Origin: Baffinella frigidus
Taxonomy: Eukaryota; Cryptophyceae; Cryptomonadales; Baffinellaceae
Assembly: GCA_026770585.1 (NCBI GenBank)
Contig: MU646442.1
Coordinates: 630,181-644,177 of the forward strand
Direction of reading: 5' to 3'
Length of the DNA: 13,997 nucleotides
The notes beneath the pieces were generated by a model, which worked only from the letters and a program-made list of their open reading frames with translations, was not told the DNA's origin and did no database searches. The position numbers and the translations under genes are program-made. Within the stretch, counting starts at the first letter, position 1. Each line of letters begins with the position of its first letter. Shown one piece after another: positions 1-6,275 of the stretch.

Positions 1-4
1 AACC

Positions 5-154
5 TTATCTCAGAAAACGAGTTCTAAAACTCGTTTTCTTAAGTCAATTCCCCTACAAATTTGTCAACTTATGCGGAGAGTAAAGAATAAGTTGACGAAT
101 TTGTAGTGGAATTGACTTAAGAAAATGAGTTTTAGAACTCGTTTTCTGAGATAA
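5..154. mobile_element. Foldback MITE, copy 1 (150 bp)
   Basis: The element is almost entirely one inverted repeat: 68-nt arms starting TTATCTCAG and ending CTGAGATAA, with 3 mismatches between arms, around a 14-nt loop (gcggagagtaaaga). It is flanked by the 4-bp direct repeat aacc (1-4 and 155-158), read as a target-site duplication; the window edge prevents testing for a longer one. It differs from copy 2 at 1601-1750 by only 3 of 150 bases. It has no coding capacity, so a transposase would have to act in trans. Each arm also contains its own small palindrome (aaaacgagtt-ctaa-aactcgtttt). The variable 4-bp target argues against TA- or TTAA-specific superfamilies; families making free 4-bp duplications (Sola- or Ginger-like) are possible but not demonstrated. 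Confidence 0.85.
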
Positions 155-158
155 AACC

Positions 159-430
159 TCAGCGCTGCCTCGCTCCTACTGAACCTTGCTGGCGTGGTTC
201 AGGGCTGAGGGTTTGCCCAGCTGGATGTCCCCTGCGTCCTCAGGGTCCGTCTGCGCGCCACACTCAACTCTCAGAAGAGCGCTGCCCACCGAGACAAACG
301 TCGAGAGTGCAACGTCTCAAAGCAAAAGTGGAACCTCCGTTAACTTAAGGCAGCGGTGGAAAACGCAGCGCTGCCTCTCTCGGGTTGCCCGACTATCCAC
401 GCCAGGTCATACGTCGATATTTCATTTTTA
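159..430. other. Gene-free repeat patchwork
   Basis: No convincing gene. The open frame running through here (186-608, plus) crosses repeat boundaries and has no recognisable protein features. The stretch at about 169-197 (cctactgaaccttgctggcg) recurs at 916-935, and about 368-398 (ctgcctctctcgggttgcccgactat) is a diverged relative of 1425-1450 and 1111-1128, so the segment is made of dispersed repeat pieces. Confidence 0.5.
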
Positions 431-626
431 CTACAGTGGACCTACCCTAACACATTCCCGTCGGGGCTGGACTGGTCGAGTATGTGTGGAGGGTAGGTAT
501 GCGTTGTGGTGTCCACCCTTCAGGCACACTTCCTTGCAGGGGGAAATCGGGGGCCGGCCGAAGGAGTACGTGTGGAGGGTAAGTGTGTGTTACGGTAGCC
601 TGTGTTAGGGTAGGTGGACTGTAAGG
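431..626. mobile_element. Putative inverted-repeat element (~195 bp)
   Basis: The 23-nt arm at 432-454 is repeated in inverse orientation at 601-623 with 2 mismatches (acctaccctaacaca core). The sequence tttacta occurs directly on both sides (427-433 and 627-633) and could be a target duplication, although it overlaps the outermost bases of the arm. The interior holds two diverged direct copies of tgtggagggta (about 484 and 571). No coding capacity is visible. The boundaries are less certain than those of the foldback element at 5-154. Confidence 0.45.
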
Positions 627-702
627 TTTACTATGGGGGGCTCTGCCTGCGCGACACACGAAAATCTCAGCTGTGATTTTTGCCCACTGACAGGCCTTGA
701 AG

Positions 703-777
703 GTTCTGGTGCTACCAAAAATTGACGTCAATTTGTAAACGACGGTTCTGGAGCTACAAATTGACGTCAATTTTTGG
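703..777. repeat. Hairpin built from TGACGTCA palindromes
   Basis: Two perfect 16-bp palindromes, aaattgacgtcaattt, lie at 719-734 and 758-773. Together they form a larger perfect inverted repeat (715-737 with 755-777, 23 nt per arm, 17-nt loop). A third, degenerate copy (aattggcgtcaattt) follows at 783-797. The segment is also a direct repeat, with ggttctgg(t/a)gctac preceding both palindromes (703 and 744). TGACGTCA is the classical bZIP/CREB-type octamer, but nothing downstream identifies a regulated gene, so a structural or mobile-element origin is equally possible. Confidence 0.6.
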
Positions 778-861
778 CCAACAATTGGCGTCAATTTTTG
801 GCGCGGTTGCGTGTTTCTGCGAGCGCCGATGTGAGGCGGAGGTTCGCCACCTGCCACTTAG

Positions 862-929
862 CAGCTCCTACTGAACCTCAGCTCCTACTGAACCTCAGCT
901 CCTACTGAACCTCAGCTCCTACTGAACCT
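862..929 (+). repeat. Tandem repeat, 17 bp x 4
   Basis: Four exact head-to-tail copies of cagctcctactgaacct (862-878, 879-895, 896-912, 913-929). A related single copy (ctcctactgaacct) is found at about 172-185, next to the first foldback element. The last unit overlaps the left arm of the inverted-repeat element starting at 920. Confidence 0.9.
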
Positions 930-1108
930 TGCTGGCGTGCCTTTCGATTCTGCCTGAAGACTTTTAAACGCTGGTTGTAAACAGGATAAATGTCAATTCC
1001 TATGAAGAATTATGTCCAAAGTTGTGAAAATTCTTTTTGTGTGACCCAACCCCCGCCCTGATTCAGGGGCCGGGAGGAAATCGAAAGGCACGCTAGGGAA
1101 GTTCAGTA
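920..1108. mobile_element. Putative TIR element (189 bp)
   Basis: A 29-nt terminal arm (920-948, ending in gcgtgcctttcgat) recurs in inverse orientation at 1080-1108, with mismatches confined to a 7-base central block. The interior is non-coding and partly AT-rich. No clear flanking duplication was found, so the right-hand limit may extend further. This is a size and structure typical of non-autonomous DNA transposons. Confidence 0.45.
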
Positions 1109-1157
1109 GTCGGGTTGACCGACTATTCTCCTCGGGTTCCGCCTGTTCCAAACACTA

Positions 1158-1264
1158 CCTCTGGCTCAGTCTATTTGGTCTCACCAATTTGGTGGGCCCG
1201 GGCTCATTCCGCGCTAAAGTTGACGGGTGTGTACCACACACCCGGCATGTCAACTTAAGAACAG
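1158..1264 (+). repeat. Dispersed repeat, direct copy of 2948-3054
   Basis: This segment (ctctggctcagtctatttgg onward) aligns along its length with 2948-3054, including shared blocks tctggctcagtct, caccaat-tggtg, cccgggctc and aagttgacgg. It contains a short perfect hairpin, gggtgtgt-acc-acacaccc, at 1225-1243, which is absent from the other copy. There is no coding evidence. Confidence 0.6.
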
Positions 1265-1467
1265 CCTCGAGAGAAACGAGGATACTGTCTGCGTCCTCGA
1301 GCTCCGTCTCCTCTCGAAATACGGTTTAGGGCTCAGGGCATATGGCTTAGAGCGTATGAACGCTGTTGAAACCACAGCGCCTATGATGTGCGTACTGAAG
1401 TCTCTCCTGGAAACACTCTCAGAACTGCCTTGCTCGGGTTGACTGACTATTCTCAAGTTGGCATGCC
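1244..1467. mobile_element. Putative TIR element (224 bp)
   Basis: The 21-nt left arm at 1244-1264 (ggcatgtcaacttaagaa...) is matched in inverse orientation at 1447-1467 with 4 differences. The right part (1425-1463) is also an inverse match to 3040-3077. The short open frames at 1227-1442 and 1250-1471 lie inside this repeat and show no protein-like composition. Boundaries are tentative. Confidence 0.4.
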
Positions 1468-1529
1468 ACACGGCGGGCTACGAAGGGATTTTCGGCCCAA
1501 CTCGGGCCACCTTTTCGTTACCTTATCCA

Positions 1530-1770
1530 TAGGACCCCCCTCTACGTCCCTACGGGTTGCCTACTGTAGGGTCCTAGGCCATATCGCTTAAGGGTTATTC
1601 TTATCTCAGAAAACGAGTTCTAAAACTCGTTTTCTTAAGTCAATTCTCCTACAAATTTGTCAACTTATGCGGAGAGTAAAGAATAAGTTGACGAATTTGT
1701 AGAGGAATTGACTTAAGAAAACGAGTTTTAGAACTCGTTTTCTGAGATAAATTCGAAATCCCTTCGAAGT
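1530..1770 (+). repeat. Repeat unit interrupted by MITE copy 2
   Basis: The flanks 1531-1600 and 1751-1769, once the inserted element is ignored, form a continuous sequence homologous to the reverse complement of 7522-7608. Shared blocks include ttgcctac-gtagggtc, gggttattcgaaatccc and ttcgaagtcc. The second copy carries no insertion, so it acts as an empty-site reference. Confidence 0.8.
1601..1750. mobile_element. Foldback MITE, copy 2 (150 bp)
   Basis: Same length and termini as 5-154, differing at three positions (for example T at 1647 where copy 1 has C at 51). It is flanked by attc at 1597-1600 and 1751-1754. The related unoccupied sequence at 7522-7608 has only one copy of this tetramer (gaat, 7540-7543, opposite strand), which supports a 4-bp target-site duplication and exact element ends. 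The arms are 68 nt and the loop 14 nt. Non-coding; mobilised in trans if still active. Confidence 0.9.
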
Positions 1771-2068
1771 CCTCGGTACAACCACTCGAGGCTAGAAATG
1801 TGAAAGTTTTAACTTTACAATTCCTTTACAAGTGAAGAAAACAAAATAGGGGTTCACTGATTTTCATACAAATAGGGGCATTTGGTCACGTATCCCGCGG
1901 ATATCCGCGGGATACGTGACCAAGCCTGCCCGTGACTGGCACTACATTTGACAAATCCACATTTAAAATACTCCCTCTTTCAGCCTCGAGTGGAACCCCG
2001 CCAACTTCCGCGCGGACAGGAGCTCGGGCCCACTAAATCGCTTCGCCCAAAATAGACTGGGGGGGGGC
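1771..2068. other. Gene-free stretch containing a palindrome
   Basis: No gene or recognisable regulatory module apart from the perfect palindrome at 1882-1923. The sequence from about 1795 to 1880 is AT-rich. The G-run at 2059-2067 marks the left edge of the next inverted-repeat element. Confidence 0.5.
1882..1923. repeat. Perfect 42-bp palindrome
   Basis: The left half 1882-1902 (ttggtcacgtatcccgcgga + t) is the exact reverse complement of 1903-1923, with no spacer. It is nested around ccgcggatatccgcgg. A short outer match (gggca at 1876-1880, tgccc at 1927-1931) lies just beyond. Its GC-rich core would favour cruciform extrusion. No promoter or terminator context is visible, so function is unknown. 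Confidence 0.9.
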
Positions 2069-2191
2069 TCTAGCTCTGCCTGAGTTTTATTCTGGCTCGT
2101 CCTAAAGGCTTTCTATTCGCCCTTTTATACTGAACTTCTGCTCTAAAATACTTTTAGAGACGAGCTAGAATAAAACGAGGGCAGAGCTAGA
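2069..2191. mobile_element. Putative TIR element in a G-run (123 bp)
   Basis: Terminal arms of about 38 nt: the left arm starts tctagctctgcc at 2069, and the inverse arm ends ggcagagctaga at 2191. They share ttttattct and gctcgtc blocks with few mismatches and one small gap. Each side is bordered by a run of nine G (2059-2067 and 2196-2204), which may represent a target duplication or slippage within a poly-G target. The same terminal sequence (gaggcagagctaga) recurs at 3068-3081, suggesting another element end. Non-coding. Confidence 0.5.
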
Positions 2192-2206
2192 CCGCGGGGG
2201 GGGGTC

Positions 2207-2270
2207 GAGCCCTCTCTGGACGCCTTAAGATTATGGGCCGACGTCATAAGTTCAATAAAAGTCTCTTACC
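2207..2270. repeat. Dispersed repeat, inverse copy of 8817-8878
   Basis: This segment (gagccctctctggacgcctt ... aataaaagtctctt) is an inverse match to 8817-8878 with only a handful of differences. Shared blocks are gagccctctct, gacgtcataagttcaata and aaaagtctct. The 2207-2270 copy directly abuts the exon-like fragment that follows, where the junction reads as a splice donor on the minus strand. Confidence 0.75.
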
Positions 2271-2580
2271 TCGGGGCGTTTGAAGTAGCGGTCGTTGAGG
2301 TTGCTGACGAGGATGTTCTTCGCCGCGAGCATCGAGTCCAGCGCGAGCCCTCCGAAGAGGACCAAATCGAGGCACACGGCTGGTGCAATTTCTCCAGCCA
2401 CATGTTCGATTGCGAAGGTATGCCGAAGGAAATGGCGCAACCCTCAGCCTCGATGTGATCCATTTCGCAGGGCTGGTGGCAGGGGAGGACCTCGGGGTGT
2501 TTGAAGTAGCGGTCGTTGGGGTTGTGGACGAGGATGTTCTGCGCCGCGAGCATCGAGTCTAGCGCGAGCCCCGCCGCGGG
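2264..2580 (-). pseudogene. Duplicated exon-like fragment
   Basis: Two direct copies of an ~87-bp unit lie at 2271-2357 and 2490-2576 (219-bp period). On the minus strand they translate to nearly the same peptide, LDSMLAA(Q/K)NILV and then NDRYFK(H/R)PEV, but in different frames: the first copy reads into CHQPCEMDHIEAEG, while the frame needed for the second starts MRHFLRHTFAIEHVAG. The fragment therefore looks broken or joined by splicing. After the second copy, gccccgag/gtaagag is a near-consensus 5' splice donor, followed by a quick stop. A remnant of a third copy (aacatcctcgtcagcaac, minus strand) lies at 2721-2738. The LAAxNILV string faintly recalls a protein-kinase catalytic loop, but the HRD triad is missing, so no function is assigned. 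Confidence 0.4.
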
Positions 2581-2593
2581 CGTGGAAACCTTC

Positions 2594-2634
2594 GTTTAGG
2601 GGTTAGGGGTTAGGGTGTCGGGGTTTACGGTCAA
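2594..2634 (+). repeat. Degenerate telomere-like motif
   Basis: A short run of gtttaggggttaggggttag followed by gtgtcggggtttacgg, reading as diverged TTTAGGG-type units in G-strand orientation. It lies directly upstream (minus-strand sense) of the exon-like fragment and supplies the in-frame stop there. Confidence 0.45.
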
Positions 2635-2780
2635 GGATGTGGGGGTTATTTCAACACGCTAAAAGTACGGAATGGCTCCAACGTTAGACAGAATCTGAGG
2701 TGCAATCTGTTAGGTGGTTGTTGGGGTTGCTGACGAGGATGTTCCAGAATGATCCCCGCAGTGGGTGATGCCACCTGCGC

Positions 2781-2948
2781 CACACGTTGCTTTTCGTCAG
2801 ACCTCACACGGTGTATTCCGTAAGACCTCACACGTTGCATTCCGTAAGACCTCACACGGTGTATTCCGTAAGGCCTCGCACGGTGTATTCCGTAAGATCT
2901 TGCACGTTGTATTCCGCAAGGCCTCACACGTTGCTTTTCGTGAGACCT
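2781..2948 (+). repeat. Minisatellite, 24 bp x 7
   Basis: Seven contiguous 24-bp units at 2781, 2805, 2829, 2853, 2877, 2901 and 2925, consensus cacacggtgtattccgtaag + acct. Two alternating versions (cacggtgtattccg and cacgttgcattccg) suggest a higher-order dimer history. Because 24 is a multiple of three, the array stays open in several frames on both strands, for example H-(G/V)-(V/A)-F-R-K-(T/A)-S on the plus strand. No start, splice or flanking domain shows that it is translated. Confidence 0.9.
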
Positions 2949-3077
2949 CGCTCTGGCTCAGTCTTTTTGGGCTCACCAATCTGGTGACCCGGGCTCTTTT
3001 CCGCTCCAAAGTTGACGGATTTGTACCCAGACCCAGTGTGCCAAGTTGAGAATAGTCCATCAACCGAGTGAGGCAGA
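2948..3077 (+). repeat. Dispersed repeat, direct copy of 1158-1264
   Basis: It follows the minisatellite without a gap and matches 1158-1264 in direct orientation; its right part (3040-3077) is an inverse match to 1425-1463. It ends near gaggcagagctaga, the terminal sequence of the element at 2069-2191, so an element boundary probably lies at about 3081. Confidence 0.6.
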
Positions 3078-3120
3078 GCTAGAAGTCCGCCAGACCCTGA
3101 CCGATGAAAAGGCTTCCTTT

Positions 3121-3637
3121 TCAGCACCTGTATTGATTTCCCATTGCTGCCGCTGCAAGGCGAAGGGACGGGATAGGTTTGGCCAACGCTCTCAGGGCAT
3201 CTCTTGAGACCTTGGGCGATTTCTCGACTGGTGGAAGGCCTGGCCGCGCGTTCGTGTCCACGTTCTCCTCCGCAGAGGGGCTCGATGGCGCGTACTTGGC
3301 GCCTGCTGCGGCCGTGGGCGTAGATGGGGCCTCGGCCGGCGCGTCCTCTGAGTCCTCATCGCTGTCTTTGCTGTCGATGGATACCTGGAGGGGTTCCATG
3401 GCTCAGTCAGCCGGGGGTCGATCCTGAAAGATTGAGAGGTGCGTTGTTTGCGACGACCCTCTGCGCTGATCCCGGAGGCGGAGCTTGTCGTGCCCTCATC
3501 AGCTATTTTACAGAGGGAGATTTCAAGGCGATAACGCAAGGCCGGGAGGAATCCGTGCGGGCGACCTCCAGCGACTGGTTGGCGATGTGCGCCTCGGTGT
3601 CGGCGATCGCCGCGTCCAGTGCTGAGAGGAGCGACAT
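3121..3637 (-). CDS. Possible two-exon gene, unknown protein
   Basis: Exon 1 would run 3637 to 3512 from an ATG (MSLLSALDAAIADTEAHIAN...) and shows strong codon bias: about 29 of the first 32 codons end in G or C. Its frame reaches a stop at 3503-3505, but gt at 3511-3510 (tct/gtaaaa) and an ag at 3386-3385 (cccctccag/gta) define a 127-nt intron containing ctgac as a possible branch site. Joining is in phase with exon 2 (3384 to 3121), giving about 129 aa. Exon 2 starts acidic (SIDSKDSDEDSEDAPAEAPS), continues Ala/Pro/Ser-rich and ends basic-hydrophobic. The protein would be mostly disordered with a short helical N terminus; no family is recognised. Another donor at the end (caatacag/gtgctg) leaves open a longer gene. 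The opposite strand (3179-3427) is also open in the same third-position register, so strand choice rests mainly on exon 1. Confidence 0.4.
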
Positions 3638-4053
3638 GGCACCTGTCCTTCAAAGCGCCGCACCCGGGTAGAAGACGCAGCTCTTCCAACCTCGGTGAGT
3701 TTTGAGATCAAAAGTGGTCCTTTCAAACGTAAGTTGCGGGCCCGTCCGTCCGCCTCAATAAGTGTCAAACGAAATCAACGAAATCAAGGGTTCGGTGCGT
3801 GTTGGCATATGTTGGGAGAAATTAAAACCTAAAGGACCTAAAGGTGTAAGTGAGCATGGGAGCGATATCGTATACCTTCACCCACCCCAAGAGAACCACC
3901 CTGTATCCCCTCTTCACGAGCCTCTGCACTGGAGAGCGAAACGCGATCCGAGAGCAAAAATGCTTTTTCTGCAGATCCCTTCTACGGAACGGCGTGTCGT
4001 TGGCATATGTTGGGAGAAATTAAAACCTAAAGGACCTAAAGGACGAATCGAAA

Positions 4054-4123
4054 AGATCCCTTCTACGGAACGGCGTGTCGTTGGCATATGTTGGGAGAAA
4101 TTAAAACCTAAAGGACCTAAAGG
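4054..4123 (+). repeat. Local tandem duplication, 81-bp period
   Basis: The segment from agatcccttctacggaacgg through the acctaaagg tail (3973-4042) is repeated almost exactly at 4054-4123, with an 11-bp unrelated insert (acgaatcgaaa) between. The near-identity, including the cgg variant in ggaacggcg not seen elsewhere in the family, indicates a recent local duplication. Confidence 0.85.
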
Positions 4124-4494
4124 GAAAGCCTCGAGGACCCGCCGCATGGCACTGGGCTCAAGGAACGTGCCCCACCCCCGCGAGAGCGGTCTCCGGTCTA
4201 GCACCAAGCCACGGTGTGAAATTGGGGGGTTGGCCCCGGACGTAAGTAGATACAGGACAGCCGGGGTCCAATTTTGGGATAGCTTGTTTAAGCGGCTTCC
4301 ACCCGCCAGTGTTGTTCCTGTCGGTCCGAATAAACAAGCTTAACTGGGAATCACTAAGAGTACCTGAACCTAGGCAGACCCTGACAGAGACGAGTCGCTC
4401 CCCATGTGTCTTCGCACAGCTATATTATGTACAGCCTGGGGAAAAACCCCATACATCCACCTTTCTCTCTCCCTTAACCTTGCTGGCTTTTATG
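4124..4494. other. Gene-free stretch
   Basis: No gene is supported. A 10-bp inverted repeat (agcttgttta 4281-4290 with taaacaagct 4331-4340) could form a stem with a 40-nt loop. A similar but shorter arrangement (cttatttagcggctaaataa) occurs at 6428-6447. The remainder shows no recognisable motif. Confidence 0.4.
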
Positions 4495-4535
4495 GATCGA
4501 GTTGCTTTACATAATTAATGTAAAGCAACTCGATC
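4495..4535. repeat. 41-bp hairpin palindrome
   Basis: Eighteen-base arms (gatcgagttgctttacat and its exact reverse complement) surround a 5-nt loop, aatta. There is no T-run or gene end beside it to suggest a terminator, so it is another foldback sequence of unknown role. Confidence 0.85.
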
Positions 4536-4692
4536 TCCTTATTGGGATAACTTACGCGTGTATTGCCCCTGACTTTGCTGACGTCCGTACATCGGGGGAG
4601 ACTCCTGCACAACACATTTTCTCTCCTTTCACCTCTTTTGGTGTCTGACTGATTCCACCTCACACCCCCACACAATCCCTCTCACCTTGTGG

Positions 4693-4735
4693 GGTATCCG
4701 TGGTTGGAGCTCCCATACCTCAACCATGGGATACC
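4693..4735. repeat. Imperfect hairpin beside repeat-family copy
   Basis: ggtatccgtggttg (4693-4706) pairs with caaccatgggatacc (4721-4735) with one bulge. Immediately to the right, 4729-4770 (gggataccatgagcctcaga...) recurs at 5217-5258, so this marks the left end of a longer version of the repeat family seen at 4729-4971 and 5217-5462. Confidence 0.5.
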
Positions 4736-5216
4736 ATGAGCCTCAGAAAGGCTGACTTGGGTTCGGTGTGTGTGATGAGCGCGATTTTCTGGATCAACTC
4801 AAGCACCCCAACAGAGCCACCCTGTATCCCCTCTTCACGAGCCTCTGCACTGGAGAGCTCAACGCGATCCGAAAGCAAAAATGCTTTCTCTGCAGATCTT
4901 TTCTACGGAAAGGCGTGTCGTTGGGGCATGTTGGGAGCATTTTAAACCTAAAGGACCTAAAGGACCTAAATGATTTTTCTGCACTGGAGAGCTCAGTGCG
5001 ATCCGAAAGCGAAAATGCTTTCTTTGCTGATCCTTTCTACGGAAGGGCGTGTCGTTGGCATATGTTGGGAGAAATTAAAACCTAAAGGACCTAAAGGGGT
5101 CAACGCGATCCGAAAGCAAAAAGATTTTTCTGCAGATCCTTTCTACTAGTTCTATGGAAGGGCGTGTCGTTGGGCTATGTTGGGCGAAATTAAAACCTAA
5201 AGGACCTAAAGGATCT

Positions 5217-5330
5217 GGGGATACCATGAGCCTCATAAAGGCTGACTTGGGTTCGGTGTGTGAGAGAGCATGGGAACCAGTTGGTATACCTTCACCCACC
5301 CCAAAAGAACCAACCCTTCATCCCCTCTTC
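5217..5330 (+). repeat. Extended 5' part of repeat family
   Basis: 5217-5258 is a near copy of 4729-4770. 5262-5329 (gcatgggaaccagttggtat...) is a near copy of 3854-3914 and in part of 4778-4835. These extensions show that the family's full-length unit is at least about 240 bp and that most other copies are 5'-truncated. Confidence 0.65.
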
Positions 5331-5764
5331 ACGAGCCTCTGCACTGGACAGCTAAACGCGATCCGAAAGCAAAAATGCTTTTTATGCAGCCCTTTCTACG
5401 GCTACGGAAGGGCGTGGCGTTGGGCTATGTTGGGAGCATTTAAAACCTAAAGGACCTAAAGGTGGCCTTTCGATGTCCGCCTATGTTGGGAGCTCGAAGA
5501 ACCTAAAGGACCTACAGGATCTACAGGCGTGTGGTTGGCATATGTTGAGATAATTAAAACCTCAAGGACCTAGGATCCTAAAGGAACAAGTTCCGGTGTC
5601 CACGAATGTTGGGAGCTCGAAGAACCTAAAGGACCTAAATGGAAAAAGGCACTGGAGAGCTCAACGCGACCCGAAAGCAAAAATGCTTTCTCTGCAGTCC
5701 TTTCTACGGAAGGGCGTGTCGTTGGGCTATGTTGGGCGAAATTTAAACCTGAAGGACCTAAAGG

Positions 5765-5976
5765 GAGCTCGGTCCAGTCCGAGTGGATAGGATCGGGAAG
5801 CTCATCCGTAAATTGTGAGGTGAACATGGCCTTCAATGTGACTGTTTTTACAAAGAAAAGCACCAAAGCACCAAGGTGTGTGCGAGTGTGAACCTATTTG
5901 GTTTGACTCAAACGCCTGATGAGGGTACCCGTTAGCCGGTTTCTACCGCGATCCTCTGTACAGGGGGGCTTGATGT
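5765..5976. other. Gene-free spacer between repeat copies
   Basis: No gene and no member of the surrounding repeat family is visible. The 5847-5877 stretch includes a tandem caccaaag duplicate. Nothing else recognisable was seen. Confidence 0.35.
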
Positions 5977-6275
5977 GATCCGAAAGGAAGAATGGCCTTT
6001 CTGCAGAACCAGTTCCGGTGTCCGCCTGTGTTGGGAACTCGAAGAAACTAAAGGACATAACGGAAAGAAAGCATGGCCTTTCTACAGAAAAAGTTCCGGT
6101 GTCCGCCTATGTTGGGAGCTCGAAGAACCTAAAGGACCAAATTCGGTGTCCGCCTGTGTTGGGAGCTCGAAGGACCCAAAGGACCTAAAGGACCTAAAAC
6201 TCCAGAGAATTTTGGTCCCACCAGTTCCAGTGTCCGCCGATGTTGGGAGCTTGAAGAACCTAAAAGAACTAAAGG

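Noticed and set aside
186-857. Open frames of 140 and 136 codons on opposite strands
   Set aside because: They cross the inverted-repeat element and the TGACGTCA hairpin. Composition is erratic and both strands are equally open.
2781-2948. Possible CRISPR-like array
   Set aside because: The 24-bp units are contiguous without unique spacers, and the window is eukaryotic in character.
3762-4343. 193-codon plus-strand open frame with repeated WEKLKPKGPKG peptides
   Set aside because: The frame consists of three copies of a non-coding repeat family that elsewhere in the window is full of stops. The peptide repetition follows the DNA repeat, not a protein domain.
4495-4535. Hairpin as a transcription terminator
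   Set aside because: No T-run follows and no gene ends nearby; intrinsic terminators of this type belong to bacteria.
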